Origin: MAG-120531 sp038125995
Lineage (GTDB): Bacteria > Bacteroidota > Bacteroidia > Flavobacteriales > Flavobacteriaceae
Assembly (NCBI GenBank): GCA_038125995.1
Contig: JAYPEX010000007.1
Coordinates: forward strand, 1 to 64,000
DNA: 64,000 nucleotides
Direction: 5' to 3'
Shown here: positions 1 through 8,152 of the stretch, piece by piece
How the letters are laid out: each line of letters starts with the position of its first letter
Numbering within the stretch: the stretch's first letter is position 1
Translations under genes and position numbers: made by a program
Notes under the pieces: model-generated
What the model saw: the letters and a program-made list of their open reading frames with translations, nothing else
Databases searched by the model: none
What the model was told of the DNA's origin: nothing

Positions 1-6
1 TGAAAT

Positions 7-37
7 AAAAAAGCCCTTACATTGCTGTAAAGGCTTT
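7..37 (-). terminator. Rho-independent terminator, probably the original tRNA-Asn terminator
   Basis: The arms 10-21 and 26-37 pair almost perfectly (AAAGCC, one mismatch, TTACA) around the loop TTGC. Read on the minus strand the hairpin is followed by a T run. It lies just beyond the left copy of the tRNA-Asn 3' end (45-55) in the same relative orientation as the tRNA, so it may be the native tRNA terminator displaced by island insertion. That history is inferred; the hairpin itself is visible. Confidence 0.6.
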
Positions 38-44
38 CTGCTTT

Positions 45-55
45 TTGCTCCCCCT
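45..55. repeat. Left direct repeat of the tRNA-Asn 3' end (candidate att site)
   Basis: TTGCTCCCCCT is identical to 15224-15234, which covers the last eight bases of tRNA-Asn plus three flanking bases. After one mismatch a further TTG also matches. A short duplicate of a tRNA 3' end is the usual scar of site-specific island integration. No tyrosine integrase is visible in the window, so the enzyme responsible is unknown. Confidence 0.6.
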
Positions 56-93
56 ATTGACAGAAGTTGCAGCACAACTAAATCTGATAATGA

Positions 94-468
94 ATTAAGT
101 ACCGGCAATCAGACTTCCAAAAACTCCTACTGCTAACTCAGCCCAAATCATCAGAAAAATTAAAAGCAATATCGACTGATGATTTAGGTACGATGGAAAA
201 ACAACATTTAACCAAAAGTATTGAGATGCTGGATGCCATTGCAAACAATGACATTCTGGAAAACCAGCGCGCTCACTTCGTCATTCTAAACGAGAATATC
301 GTGCCTATTGCAATGAGCATAGAAAACTCGACAAATTATTACATTCAGAAATGCCCTATGGCAAATAACAATAAAGGTGCGGTATGGTTAAGTATGGAAG
401 AAGAAATAAGAAATCCATACTATGGCGATGCAATGTTGACTTGCGGAAGTGTGATTGATTCGTTGTAA
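94..468 (+). pseudogene. 5'-truncated DUF3347 (metal-binding efflux accessory) gene
   Basis: The last 91 residues (ATG at 193) match the C-terminal half of DUF3347 proteins, which often accompany Cus/Czc pumps in Bacteroidota. Landmarks are QRAHFVIL, CPMANNNKGAVWLS and RNPYYGDAMLTCG with its conserved Cys and Met residues. The same frame stays open upstream to 94 and still reads like the family, but a TGA at 91-93 ends it. The signal peptide and N-terminal helices are therefore missing. A short product could still be made from the ATG at 193. The break lies less than 40 bp from the left island repeat, which suggests loss during integration or recombination. Confidence 0.6.
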
Positions 469-503
469 AAATCATTTGCAACACAGTTGCACCAAAATAT
501 TTT

Positions 504-511
504 TATCTTTG
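504..511 (+). promoter_or_regulatory. Candidate Bacteroidota -7 promoter element for the efflux locus
   Basis: TATCTTTG fits the Bacteroidota -7 consensus TAnnTTTG. A TTTG at 475-478 lies 25 bp upstream, slightly beyond the usual spacing for the -33 element. The box ends only four bases before the GTG start at 516, so the transcript would have almost no 5' leader. Confidence 0.4.
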
Positions 512-515
512 CATT

Positions 516-824
516 GTGAAAGTTGTAGCAATCATTTTATCGTTTTATTTCTTGGCACTCAATGTAGTGCCTTGTAGCGATGCGACAAATAGTGCCGATG
601 ACACCCAAGTTGTTACGGTAATAGATATTGATGGCGACCACGACCAAGACTGTGAGTTATGCTCGCCTTTTTGCCAATGTCATTGCTGCCACGTTCACAC
701 GATAAATTTTGGGCTTGTTGCATTTCAACCGCTACAGCCTGCTATTCCACACGAATTCTTTGTCCATTTTGATGACCTCGGCAAAGATATTCCCCATTCC
801 CTTTTTCAGCCCCCTCAGGCATAA
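516..824 (+). CDS. Small secreted His/Cys-rich protein, DUF6660-like
   Basis: A 102-residue protein starting at GTG, with a hydrophobic N-terminal signal segment (about residues 2-20). A dense metal-binding cluster CELCSPFCQCHCCHVH lies near residues 47-62, and the C-terminus ends in QPP. Small proteins of this layout sit directly in front of CusA/CzcA operons in Flavobacteria, so it probably binds or senses copper, zinc or a similar metal in the periplasm. The GTG is chosen because the signal peptide begins there and no better in-frame ATG exists. The biochemical role is unproven. Confidence 0.7.
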   Translation: MKVVAIILSFYFLALNVVPCSDATNSADDTQVVTVIDIDGDHDQDCELCSPFCQCHCCHVHTINFGLVAFQPLQPAIPHEFFVHFDDLGKDIPHSLFQPPQA

Positions 825-949
825 TTCAGTTTTAATAGGATAACTATATCCTGTTTTGACGTGTCCATCTATTGGATTCGTCAACATTGTGCATTGCATT
901 TAATTCAATGTATAGAACCAAAATTTCAACTGAATTAACACCCTTATCT

Positions 950-3900
950 ATGATTAATAGAATCATTGATTTTTCAATCAATAACAAATTTATAATCGGT
1001 CTGCTCACGCTGGCATTGATTGGTGCTGGTATATATAGTATGACCCAAGTGCCCATTGATGCCGTGCCGGATATTACTAATAACCAAGTACAGGTCATCA
1101 CACAATCCCCTAATCTGGGAACGGAAGATATTGAGCAATTCGTAACCTATCCCGTCGAAGTTGCAATGAGCAACTTGCCCAATGTAAAGGAAATTCGTTC
1201 GGTGTCCCGCTTTGGCCTTTCCGTAGTAACCGTCGTTTTTGACGATGATATGGGTACCTATTTACCGCGTCAACTTGTTTCTGAAAAACTGACCGAAGTA
1301 CGTGAACAAATCCCAGAGGGTTTTGGACAGCCAAGTATGGGGCCAATTTCAACAGGTTTGGGGGAAGTGTACCAATATACCTTAAAGGTAGAACCTGAAT
1401 TTGAAGATAAATATTCATTATCCGATTTACGTACAATGCAAGATTGGATTGTGCAACGGCAAATGGCAATGGTGCCTGGTGTTGTAGAAATTAATGCCAT
1501 CGGCGGAAAAATAAAGCAATATGAGGTGGCCGTCGACCCTAATGAATTAAAGGCAATCGGCCTTACTATTACCGATGTGTTCGAAGCATTGGAAGCGAAC
1601 AATAAAAATACAGGTGGTGCGTACATTGAGAAAAACCATCAGGCGAACTTCATTCGAGGTGAAGGTTTGGTGCGAAGCCTTGATGATATTAAAAAAATCG
1701 TCATCAAAAATGAAAATGGTGTGCCCATTACCATAAGTGATGTTGCAGATGTGCGCTTTGGTTCTGCCGTGCGCTATGGGGCTTTGACGCAGGACGGCGA
1801 AGGTGAGGTCGTTGGCGGTCTTGTTATGATGCTCAAAGGGGCAAACTCAAACGAGGTTATTGTACGTGTGAAAGACCGGATGGCCGAAATACAGAAATCC
1901 CTTCCTGAAGGGGTTGTCATTCAGCCCTTATTGGATAGAAGTAAGCTTATAAGTGAAACAACCGGCACGGTGCGTAACAATCTACTCGAAGGTGCGCTTA
2001 TCGTGATTTTCGTACTTGTTTTCCTTTTAGGAAACTGGCGTGGTGGTCTTATTGTGGCTTCGACTATCCCTTTATCGCTATTGTTCGCTTTTATACTAAT
2101 GAACGTTTTTGACGTATGGGCGAACTTGATGAGTTTAGGTGCTATCGATTTTGGTATCATCGTAGATGGGGCGGTCATCATCGTGGAAGCCAGCGTATTC
2201 TTAATGGGAAGCTACATCCTAAAAAAGAAGTCTTTAAACAAGGAAAAACGTGATGAGATAGCCGCAAATGCATCAAAGAAAATGATGAATGCCGCCTTCT
2301 TTGGGCAATTGATAATTCTAATTGTGTTCTTGCCCATACTGGCTTTGGAAGGCATCGAGGGCAAAATGTTTAAACCAATGGCGCTCACATTCATATTTGC
2401 AATGATTGGTGCTATGTTTCTTTGCCTGACATACGTTCCAATGATGTCCGCACTATTTTTAAAACCACCCAAGACGGAAAAAAAATCTTGGGGCGACCGT
2501 TTCGTGCATTGGGTACAGCGGAAGTATGAACCACTTTTGGTCAAGACTTTAAACAAGGGAAAATGGATTGTGGGTATTGCCGTCGCCATATTTGCCCTAA
2601 CCGTTTTTATGTTTACAAGAATGGGTGGCGAATTCATTCCCCAACTGGATGAAGGCGATATTGCATTTCACACCATACTTAAACCCGGAAGCTCACTAAG
2701 CGAAACGATTGAGACCACTACTAAAGTTGAGCGTATCATAAAGGCCGAATTTCCGGAAGTTGAGAAAATTGTAAGCCGTATCGGTGTGGCCGAAGTGCCC
2801 ACAGACCCGATGCCAATGGATTTCGCTGATGTATTTGTTATTCTAAAACCCCAAGATGAATGGGTGTCTGCCGATGATAAGGATGAACTTATTGATAAAA
2901 TGAAGGAAGCGGTAAGCATTATCCCGGGCGTAAATTATGAGTTTACCCAACCAATCGAAATGCGCTTTAATGAACTGTTAGAGGGTATTCGAGAAGATGT
3001 TGCCATTAAAATTTATGGTGAGGATATAGACGTACTTGCTGCAAAGGCCGATGAGATTACAAAAATCATAGCGGGTACTGAAGGTATAGGCGATATGAGG
3101 GCAGAAGCAACTTCTGGATTGCCCCAAATGACCATTAAATACAATCGCAACAAACTGGCACAGTATGGTGTGAGTATCGACCAACTCAATACAATGGTAC
3201 AGTCCGCTTTTGCGGGTGGATATGCAGGGGGCATTTTTGAAGGCGAAAAGCGTTTTGACTTAGTGGTTCGGCTCGACGAGCAGAACCGTACTGACATCAA
3301 TGACATCAGAAATCTGTACATCAATTTGCCTAACGGCTCGCAGATTCCGCTTCAAGAACTGGCCACAATCGAATACGAACCAGGTCCGATGCAGATAAGC
3401 CGGGACAATACCAACCGAAGAACCTACGTGGGTGTAAATGTGCGCGGACGTGATGTGGAATCATTAGTTAACGAGATTAAGGATAAACTGGACGCAAATC
3501 TTGAATTACCACCAGGCTATTTTATTCGGTATGGTGGTGCATTTGAAAATCTTGAAAGAGCAAGCGAGCGATTACAGACTGTGGTCCCGATTGCTTTATT
3601 GTTGATTTTTATCTTGATTTATTTCGCATTAAAATCCTTTCCGCAGACCTTGATGATTTACTTGGCCATCCCGATGGCGACCATTGGCGGTGTATTCGCA
3701 CTATGGCTTCGGGATATGCCTTTCAGTATTTCCGCAGGGGTCGGCTTTATCGTCCTCTTTGGTGTTGCCGTCCTGAACGGACTGGTAATGATTAGCGGTC
3801 TAAATGAATTGAAGGAAGAAGGCGTGACCAATTTAAAAGACCGAATAATTGAAGGTACAAAACGCAGAATACGTCCCATTATGCTGACGGCCTTTACCGA

Positions 3901-5293
3901 TATTTTAGGATTTCTTCCGATGGCGATATCAGCTTCGGCAGGTGCTGAAGTGCAGCGACCCTTGGCGACCGTGGTAATCGGTGGATTGATAACATCAACG
4001 CTTCTGACGCTCTTTATCCTTCCCATCTTTTACCAATGGGTCGAAAAACGGTCGGAACGGAAGAAGAAATTCAATCCAAAATTTGTTACCGCAACAGCCG
4101 TGGTCTGCCTTTTATTCACTTCCGCTTTCGCGAAAGCACAACAAGTCCAACCTCAAGATTCTTTACCAATTGTTTCATTGGAAAGAGCAGTAGAAATTTC
4201 CAAGGAAAACTATCCGTTATTGAAAACGAAACAGTTGGAAATTCAACGACAGAACGCACTTAAAGGTATTGCTTATGATTTTGGGAACACCCAAGTTTTT
4301 ACGGGTGGCGAAGAAATAACAGATGGTCAAGGTATATATACTTTAGTTGGTGTAGGGCAACAAAATTTAGACCTCTTGGGTATCGGTGCAAAAAAGCGAC
4401 TTCAAAAACAACGAATAGCTTTGGCCGAAACCGCTCTCGACCTGTCTGAATTGCAAGTGGAACAGGAAGTGAAAAAGGCTTGGTCGCAGGCATACCAACA
4501 GCGACAGAAATTTGAACTGTACCGCGAGCTGGATTCCATTTATTCACAGTTTGAAACCGCAATCCAACTCAACTTTGAAGTAGAAGCCATTTCCAGATTG
4601 GAATATTCATCGGCTAAAAACCAAGCATTGCAAATAAGTAACAAACTGCAACAGGCCGAAAGCGATTATGCCATTGCCCTGCAAAAGCTAAATCTCTGGC
4701 TGGCAACTGACATTTTTTATTCTGTACCAGATTCGTTTGAAGAAAATGAGGTGGCAGTATTGGGATTGGGTGCGAATTTAGAAAGACATCCAGAGTTGGA
4801 ACTTTCACAAAGGCGCATCGATGAAGCCGAAGCAAACTATAATGCCGCTCGTGCCGAGCTACTTCCTAAATTAAACCTTCAAGGTGGATTGCAACAGGTC
4901 AATGGCGATAACGGATTTTATACCTATCAGGCAGGGATTTCCGTCCCGTTGTTTTCGGGCACCCAGCGCAGTCAAGCCAAAGCCGCTAAAATCGATAGCG
5001 AAATCGCAAAGACAAATGCGGACTATACCCAACGCCAACTACAATCTGAATTTCAGCAGGCAGTACAAGCCTATCAAAAATGGAAAACATCTTGGCAGTT
5101 TTACAGGGATAAAGCTCTGCCACTTGCAGAAGAACAGCGTAAGGGTGCGTTACTTGCCTACAAGGAAGGTGCGGTGGATTATGCTGCATTCACGCAGATT
5201 ATACGTGATGCCATAAACACCGAAATAGATGCGCTCGATGCGCTTGACAATTATTTAGATGCCTTGTTTGAACTACAATACTTTCAAAACTAA
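950..5293 (+). CDS. cusA: CusA/CzcA-family heavy-metal RND pump fused to a TolC-like outer-membrane factor
   Basis: About 1447 residues. Residues 1-1040 form a heavy-metal-efflux RND transporter: first membrane helix after MINRIIDF, VPDITNNQVQV near the N-terminus, and the proton-relay helix GAIDFGIIVDG with D400 and D406. A second hydrophobic, signal-like stretch ending AKAQ (about 1045-1065) leads into a TolC/CusC-type outer-membrane efflux domain to the end, with paired long helices and repeated LxxxQ patterns. One chain would therefore supply inner-membrane pump and exit duct, a known Bacteroidota arrangement. The ATG at 950 (MINRII) is preferred over the in-frame ATG at 872 because family members begin there. 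The metal (Cu/Ag versus Co/Zn/Cd) cannot be settled by eye. Confidence 0.92.
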   Translation: MINRIIDFSINNKFIIGLLTLALIGAGIYSMTQVPIDAVPDITNNQVQVITQSPNLGTEDIEQFVTYPVEVAMSNLPNVKEIRSVSRFGLSVVTVVFDDDMGTYLPRQLVSEKLTEVREQIPEGFGQPSMGPISTGLGEVYQYTLKVEPEFEDKYSLSDLRTMQDWIVQRQMAMVPGVVEINAIGGKIKQYEVAVDPNELKAIGLTITDVFEALEANNKNTGGAYIEKNHQANFIRGEGLVRSLDDIKKIVIKNENGVPITISDVADVRFGSAVRYGALTQDGEGEVVGGLVMMLKGANSNEVIVRVKDRMAEIQKSLPEGVVIQPLLDRSKLISETTGTVRNNLLEGALIVIFVLVFLLGNWRGGLIVASTIPLSLLFAFILMNVFDVWANLMSLGAIDFGIIVDGAVIIVEASVFLMGSYILKKKSLNKEKRDEIAANASKKMMNAAFFGQLIILIVFLPILALEGIEGKMFKPMALTFIFAMIGAMFLCLTYVPMMSALFLKPPKTEKKSWGDRFVHWVQRKYEPLLVKTLNKGKWIVGIAVAIFALTVFMFTRMGGEFIPQLDEGDIAFHTILKPGSSLSETIETTTKVERIIKAEFPEVEKIVSRIGVAEVPTDPMPMDFADVFVILKPQDEWVSADDKDELIDKMKEAVSIIPGVNYEFTQPIEMRFNELLEGIREDVAIKIYGEDIDVLAAKADEITKIIAGTEGIGDMRAEATSGLPQMTIKYNRNKLAQYGVSIDQLNTMVQSAFAGGYAGGIFEGEKRFDLVVRLDEQNRTDINDIRNLYINLPNGSQIPLQELATIEYEPGPMQISRDNTNRRTYVGVNVRGRDVESLVNEIKDKLDANLELPPGYFIRYGGAFENLERASERLQTVVPIALLLIFILIYFALKSFPQTLMIYLAIPMATIGGVFALWLRDMPFSISAGVGFIVLFGVAVLNGLVMISGLNELKEEGVTNLKDRIIEGTKRRIRPIMLTAFTDILGFLPMAISASAGAEVQRPLATVVIGGLITSTLLTLFILPIFYQWVEKRSERKKKFNPKFVTATAVVCLLFTSAFAKAQQVQPQDSLPIVSLERAVEISKENYPLLKTKQLEIQRQNALKGIAYDFGNTQVFTGGEEITDGQGIYTLVGVGQQNLDLLGIGAKKRLQKQRIALAETALDLSELQVEQEVKKAWSQAYQQRQKFELYRELDSIYSQFETAIQLNFEVEAISRLEYSSAKNQALQISNKLQQAESDYAIALQKLNLWLATDIFYSVPDSFEENEVAVLGLGANLERHPELELSQRRIDEAEANYNAARAELLPKLNLQGGLQQVNGDNGFYTYQAGISVPLFSGTQRSQAKAAKIDSEIAKTNADYTQRQLQSEFQQAVQAYQKWKTSWQFYRDKALPLAEEQRKGALLAYKEGAVDYAAFTQIIRDAINTEIDALDALDNYLDALFELQYFQN

Positions 5294-5297
5294 AAAG

Positions 5298-6494
5298 ATG
5301 AAAAAATTAAAATATATACCGATTACCGCAATGCTTATGACATTGACAATAATTAGTTGTGGCGAGTCAAAAACCGAAAGCGACCACGATGATGCAACAC
5401 ATTCAGAAACAGAAGAAAATCACTCTAAAGAAGATGAAATAGTAACACTTACTGCTAAACAGTATGATGTCCTACAAATGGAAGTCGATACGCTTGCCCA
5501 GCGCAATATGAGCGGATACGTAGAAGCGAACGGTCAATTGGAAGTTCCGCCACAAAATGAAGCGACCATCACTACAGTAGTGGGTGCGAACGTGGTTTCT
5601 ATAGAGGTCATCGAGGGCGATAAGGTCAACAAAGGTCAGACGGTGGCCTATCTGTCACATCCCAATATTATTCAGAAACAGACGGATTACCTCAATGCAT
5701 ATAGTAACAGTCAGTTTCTCAAAAAGGAATACGAACGCCAAAAAACTCTTTATGATGCAGGTGTGGGCAGCGGTGCCAATTTCCAAAAAGCAGAAGCGGA
5801 ATATCAAGCTTCCCGAAGTATGGTGAACGGTTTGGAAGCACAATTACAACAATTAAATGTTAGTGCATCAGGTGTGAGAAATGGCACTATTTATCAAAGG
5901 GTTGCGCTACGAAGTCCTATTCAAGGCTCTGTGGAAAAAGTAGAGGTTAAAACAGGACAATATGTAGAACCTCAAACCGACCTAATGGAAATCGTGGACA
6001 CCCATCACGTACACGCCGATTTGATGGTGTTTGAAAAGGATGTGTACAAAGTAAAGGAAGGACAAACCGTGCGGTTCAATGTCCAATCCATTCCGGGAAA
6101 GGAACTGACAGCGGAAATTTATTCCGTAGGAAAAACTTTTGAGCAGAACCCCAAAGCGATACACGTACACGCCGAAATCGAGAACAAGGAAGGCAACCTG
6201 ATACCAGGAATGTATATTCAAGGGCGCATCCAAACCAACAATACAATGACCACGGCTATTCCTGAAAGTGCCATTGCAGCCGATGGCGAAAAGTCCTTTG
6301 TGTTTTCAGCAAAAAAGGAAGGCGAGGATTGGAAGTTTATGCCCGTGGAAATCATAAAAGGAACTCACGATGGCGATTGGATTGCCATTGATTTTCTAAT
6401 GGAACAAGAACCAAATACTAAGTATGCCTTTAATAACGCCTACTACTTAATGGCAGAAATGAAAAAAGGGGAAAACGAGGAAGAAGGACATTAA
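5298..6494 (+). CDS. cusB: Efflux RND periplasmic adaptor lipoprotein, CusB/CzcB family
   Basis: A 398-residue membrane-fusion protein four bases downstream of the pump gene. The N-terminus has a lipobox (IISC) followed by a His/Asp/Glu-rich linker (DHDDATHSETEENH) that could bind metal. Then come the biotinyl/lipoyl-like halves (VVGANVVSIEVIEGDKVNKGQ and LRSPIQGSVEKVEVKTGQYV) around a coiled-coil hairpin (about 120-200), and a beta-barrel. The ATG at 5298 is chosen over the upstream in-frame codon at 5259 because it opens the signal peptide MKKLKYIP. It should bridge the CusA part and the fused outer-membrane part. Same operon as the pump. Confidence 0.9.
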   Translation: MKKLKYIPITAMLMTLTIISCGESKTESDHDDATHSETEENHSKEDEIVTLTAKQYDVLQMEVDTLAQRNMSGYVEANGQLEVPPQNEATITTVVGANVVSIEVIEGDKVNKGQTVAYLSHPNIIQKQTDYLNAYSNSQFLKKEYERQKTLYDAGVGSGANFQKAEAEYQASRSMVNGLEAQLQQLNVSASGVRNGTIYQRVALRSPIQGSVEKVEVKTGQYVEPQTDLMEIVDTHHVHADLMVFEKDVYKVKEGQTVRFNVQSIPGKELTAEIYSVGKTFEQNPKAIHVHAEIENKEGNLIPGMYIQGRIQTNNTMTTAIPESAIAADGEKSFVFSAKKEGEDWKFMPVEIIKGTHDGDWIAIDFLMEQEPNTKYAFNNAYYLMAEMKKGENEEEGH

Positions 6495-6497
6495 AAA

Positions 6498-7064
6498 ATG
6501 GACCAAAAAAGAAAGCAAATTTTAAAGGAAGCAAGAACGCTTCAGATATGGAATGTCAGATTCGCTCGATTTTTCTTTCGTGAAATTGATTCACAATCTC
6601 AAGGTGCTGGTATTAAGCAAAAAATAAAAAATAATGGTTTCAAGCACTTTTTAATACATTCATTTTCTCATCTAATGATGAGAGAATTAGAATTCTCATG
6701 TGGTTATCCAACTGCAAGTCTCAAAGAAAGACTATATATTTCTGAAAATACTGAAATGCCTATGTCTGGAACCCTTATCTATACAGCGGAGGGGTCAGAA
6801 GGAAGTATGGGTGGGTTGGTTTCTCAAGGAGAAACTGAAAAAATTATGGAAATAATACTTAAGGGATTAAATAGGTCATTAGATTGTTCTTCTGACCCTT
6901 TATGTTGGGAATCTGATGGTCAGGGAATTTTCGATTTAAATTTGTCCGCGTGTTTCTCATGTTCGCTTGTATCAGAAACTGCCTGTGAAGAATTAAATTT
7001 AGGTTTAGATCGGAGAGTACTTATAGATAAAGACTTTGGGTTTTTTAAAGATTTATTGACTTAA
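6498..7064 (+). CDS. DUF1998-only protein, resembles the C-terminus of DISARM DrmB
   Basis: A 188-residue protein three bases after the adaptor stop. From about residue 50 it follows the DUF1998 pattern seen at the C-terminus of DrmB (DISARM) and of MrfB-like helicases: HSFSHLMMREL, CGYPTASLKERLY, LIYTAEGSEGSMGGL, then zinc-binding cysteines C130, C136, C152, C155 and C163. DrmB is normally several hundred residues longer, and no helicase or other DISARM gene (drmA, drmC, drmMI, drmMII) is visible. Residues 1-48 match nothing I recognise and may come from another gene joined by recombination. It is either a degraded DISARM remnant or a stand-alone DUF1998 protein. Its tight spacing puts it in the efflux transcript. 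Confidence 0.65.
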   Translation: MDQKRKQILKEARTLQIWNVRFARFFFREIDSQSQGAGIKQKIKNNGFKHFLIHSFSHLMMRELEFSCGYPTASLKERLYISENTEMPMSGTLIYTAEGSEGSMGGLVSQGETEKIMEIILKGLNRSLDCSSDPLCWESDGQGIFDLNLSACFSCSLVSETACEELNLGLDRRVLIDKDFGFFKDLLT

Positions 7065-7124
7065 TCAATTCATAACTATTATTACTGTCAATTTTAGAAA
7101 AAAATTGCCAAAATTTTTAAAACT

Positions 7125-7148
7125 GATTTTTCGGATTTTCGGATTTTC
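7125..7148 (+). repeat. Three tandem 8-bp near-iterons
   Basis: The units GATTTTTC, GGATTTTC and GGATTTTC follow each other without spacing. The last two are identical and the first differs at one position. Short iterons next to recombinase or replication genes are often protein-binding sites, but three units in AT-rich DNA could also be chance. Confidence 0.4.
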
Positions 7149-7224
7149 AGGTAAAAATTGGAAAATATTTCGCGCGGGGTATTGAAATAGGATAACATCC
7201 ATATATATGTATATATAGAGGGGG

Positions 7225-7259
7225 GATTCCTGTCCTGCAGGGATCTCCTCCACGGGGGA
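7225..7259. other. Two adjacent GC-rich hairpins
   Basis: GATTCCTG at 7225-7232 pairs with CAGGGATC at 7238-7245 (one G-T pair). It is followed directly by TCCTC at 7246-7250, which pairs with GGGGA at 7255-7259. The first hairpin includes the palindrome CCTGCAGG. Such structure is unlike the surrounding sequence and lies about 260 bases before the small serine recombinase. Confidence 0.4.
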
Positions 7260-7519
7260 CCCACTGTCAATTCTATTCGGCAAATTGGAAAATTAATCTT
7301 CAATTAAAGTAAACAAACTCTCGCCAATTACATTTCACTTTTTCAAACAGTTGATCAACTTCAGGTTTCCATTTTTAATCTGTCATTTTTTGAATTACAC
7401 CAAAAAGTGTCTCAAAAGAATAATCGTAGCAAAAATTTAGCATTTATAATTCCGGCACCCTGATTTTTCGCGGTAAAATAGCCTCACAGAAACTCAAAGG
7501 AAAGTATAATGACAATTTT

Positions 7520-8152
7520 ATGATACATGCAGTAATATACTCACGTGTTAGTTCAGAGTCAGAGAGACAAGACACCGAAAGACAAACTAATGAGCTAATA
7601 GACTATGCCCATAGAATGGGTTATACGGTAGTTGACACATATGAGGAAAAAGTAAGTGGGTTTAAGAAGAACGAGCAGCGACCTGTCTTCTCTAAAATGT
7701 TAGAAGACATAAAGACTAAAAATATCGATAAAGTATTGGTTTGGGAGTTGAGTCGAATTGGAAGATCTGTTCTCCAATCACTTCAAAACATTCAAATACT
7801 CCATGACATGAAGGTTGGGATTTATATAAAAAACTTCAACCTTGAAACCTTAAATGAGGATAAGACCCCCAATAGTCTATCGATGTTTATGGTACAGATA
7901 TTATTCGCAGTAGCGAGTATGGAGAGTAAGATGACTCTTGCGAGATTAAACTCGGGTTACCAAAACCACATCAAAAAGTATGGAACTCAAAGTGTGGGAA
8001 GGAAGAAGGGTAGTATAGACAGTGACGAAACAATTCTTGAAAGGCATTCAGATGTAGCAAAGTTGTTGAAAAGGGGACTTTCAATCCGAAATATCAGCGC
8101 CATAACTAAAAAGTCAACGAATACTGTATTGAAAGTAAAGAAGTTAATCTGA
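7520..8152 (+). CDS. Small serine recombinase (resolvase/invertase family)
   Basis: A 210-residue protein. The catalytic serine is S11 in YSRVSSESERQ; ERQ and the LSRIGRS motif complete the resolvase active site, and the long E helix follows. The C-terminal 40 residues (LLKRGLSIRNISAITKKSTNTVLKV) form a helix-turn-helix that binds recombination sites. The length fits Tn3/Hin-type resolvases rather than large integrases, so the likely job is resolution, inversion or multimer control. An AAAGGAAAG ribosome site lies about 22 bases upstream, and a four-codon mini-ORF (ATG at 7508) overlaps the start. The next gene overlaps its stop by one base. Confidence 0.88.
   Translation: MIHAVIYSRVSSESERQDTERQTNELIDYAHRMGYTVVDTYEEKVSGFKKNEQRPVFSKMLEDIKTKNIDKVLVWELSRIGRSVLQSLQNIQILHDMKVGIYIKNFNLETLNEDKTPNSLSMFMVQILFAVASMESKMTLARLNSGYQNHIKKYGTQSVGRKKGSIDSDETILERHSDVAKLLKRGLSIRNISAITKKSTNTVLKVKKLI

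Larger units (their letters stand above)
7065..7519. other. Non-coding junction region with repeats and GC-rich hairpins
   Basis: No convincing gene in 455 bases. The region holds three 8-bp near-iterons (7125-7148), an alternating AT tract around 7200-7216, two GC-rich inverted repeats (7225-7245 and 7246-7259) in otherwise AT-rich DNA, and a 13-bp direct repeat pair (7084-7096 and 7263-7275, 12 of 13 identical). It separates the DrmB-like gene from the first recombinase, so it may contain the left attachment or resolution site of the serine-integrase element. This is inferred from position and structure only. Confidence 0.45.

Noticed and set aside
872..949. Upstream ATG of the CusA fusion
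   Set aside because: The extra 26 residues do not resemble the family; members begin at MINRII.
844..5189. Many minus-strand and alternate-frame open frames inside the efflux genes
   Set aside because: They lie fully within a well-supported gene in another frame and show no domain or start-site evidence.
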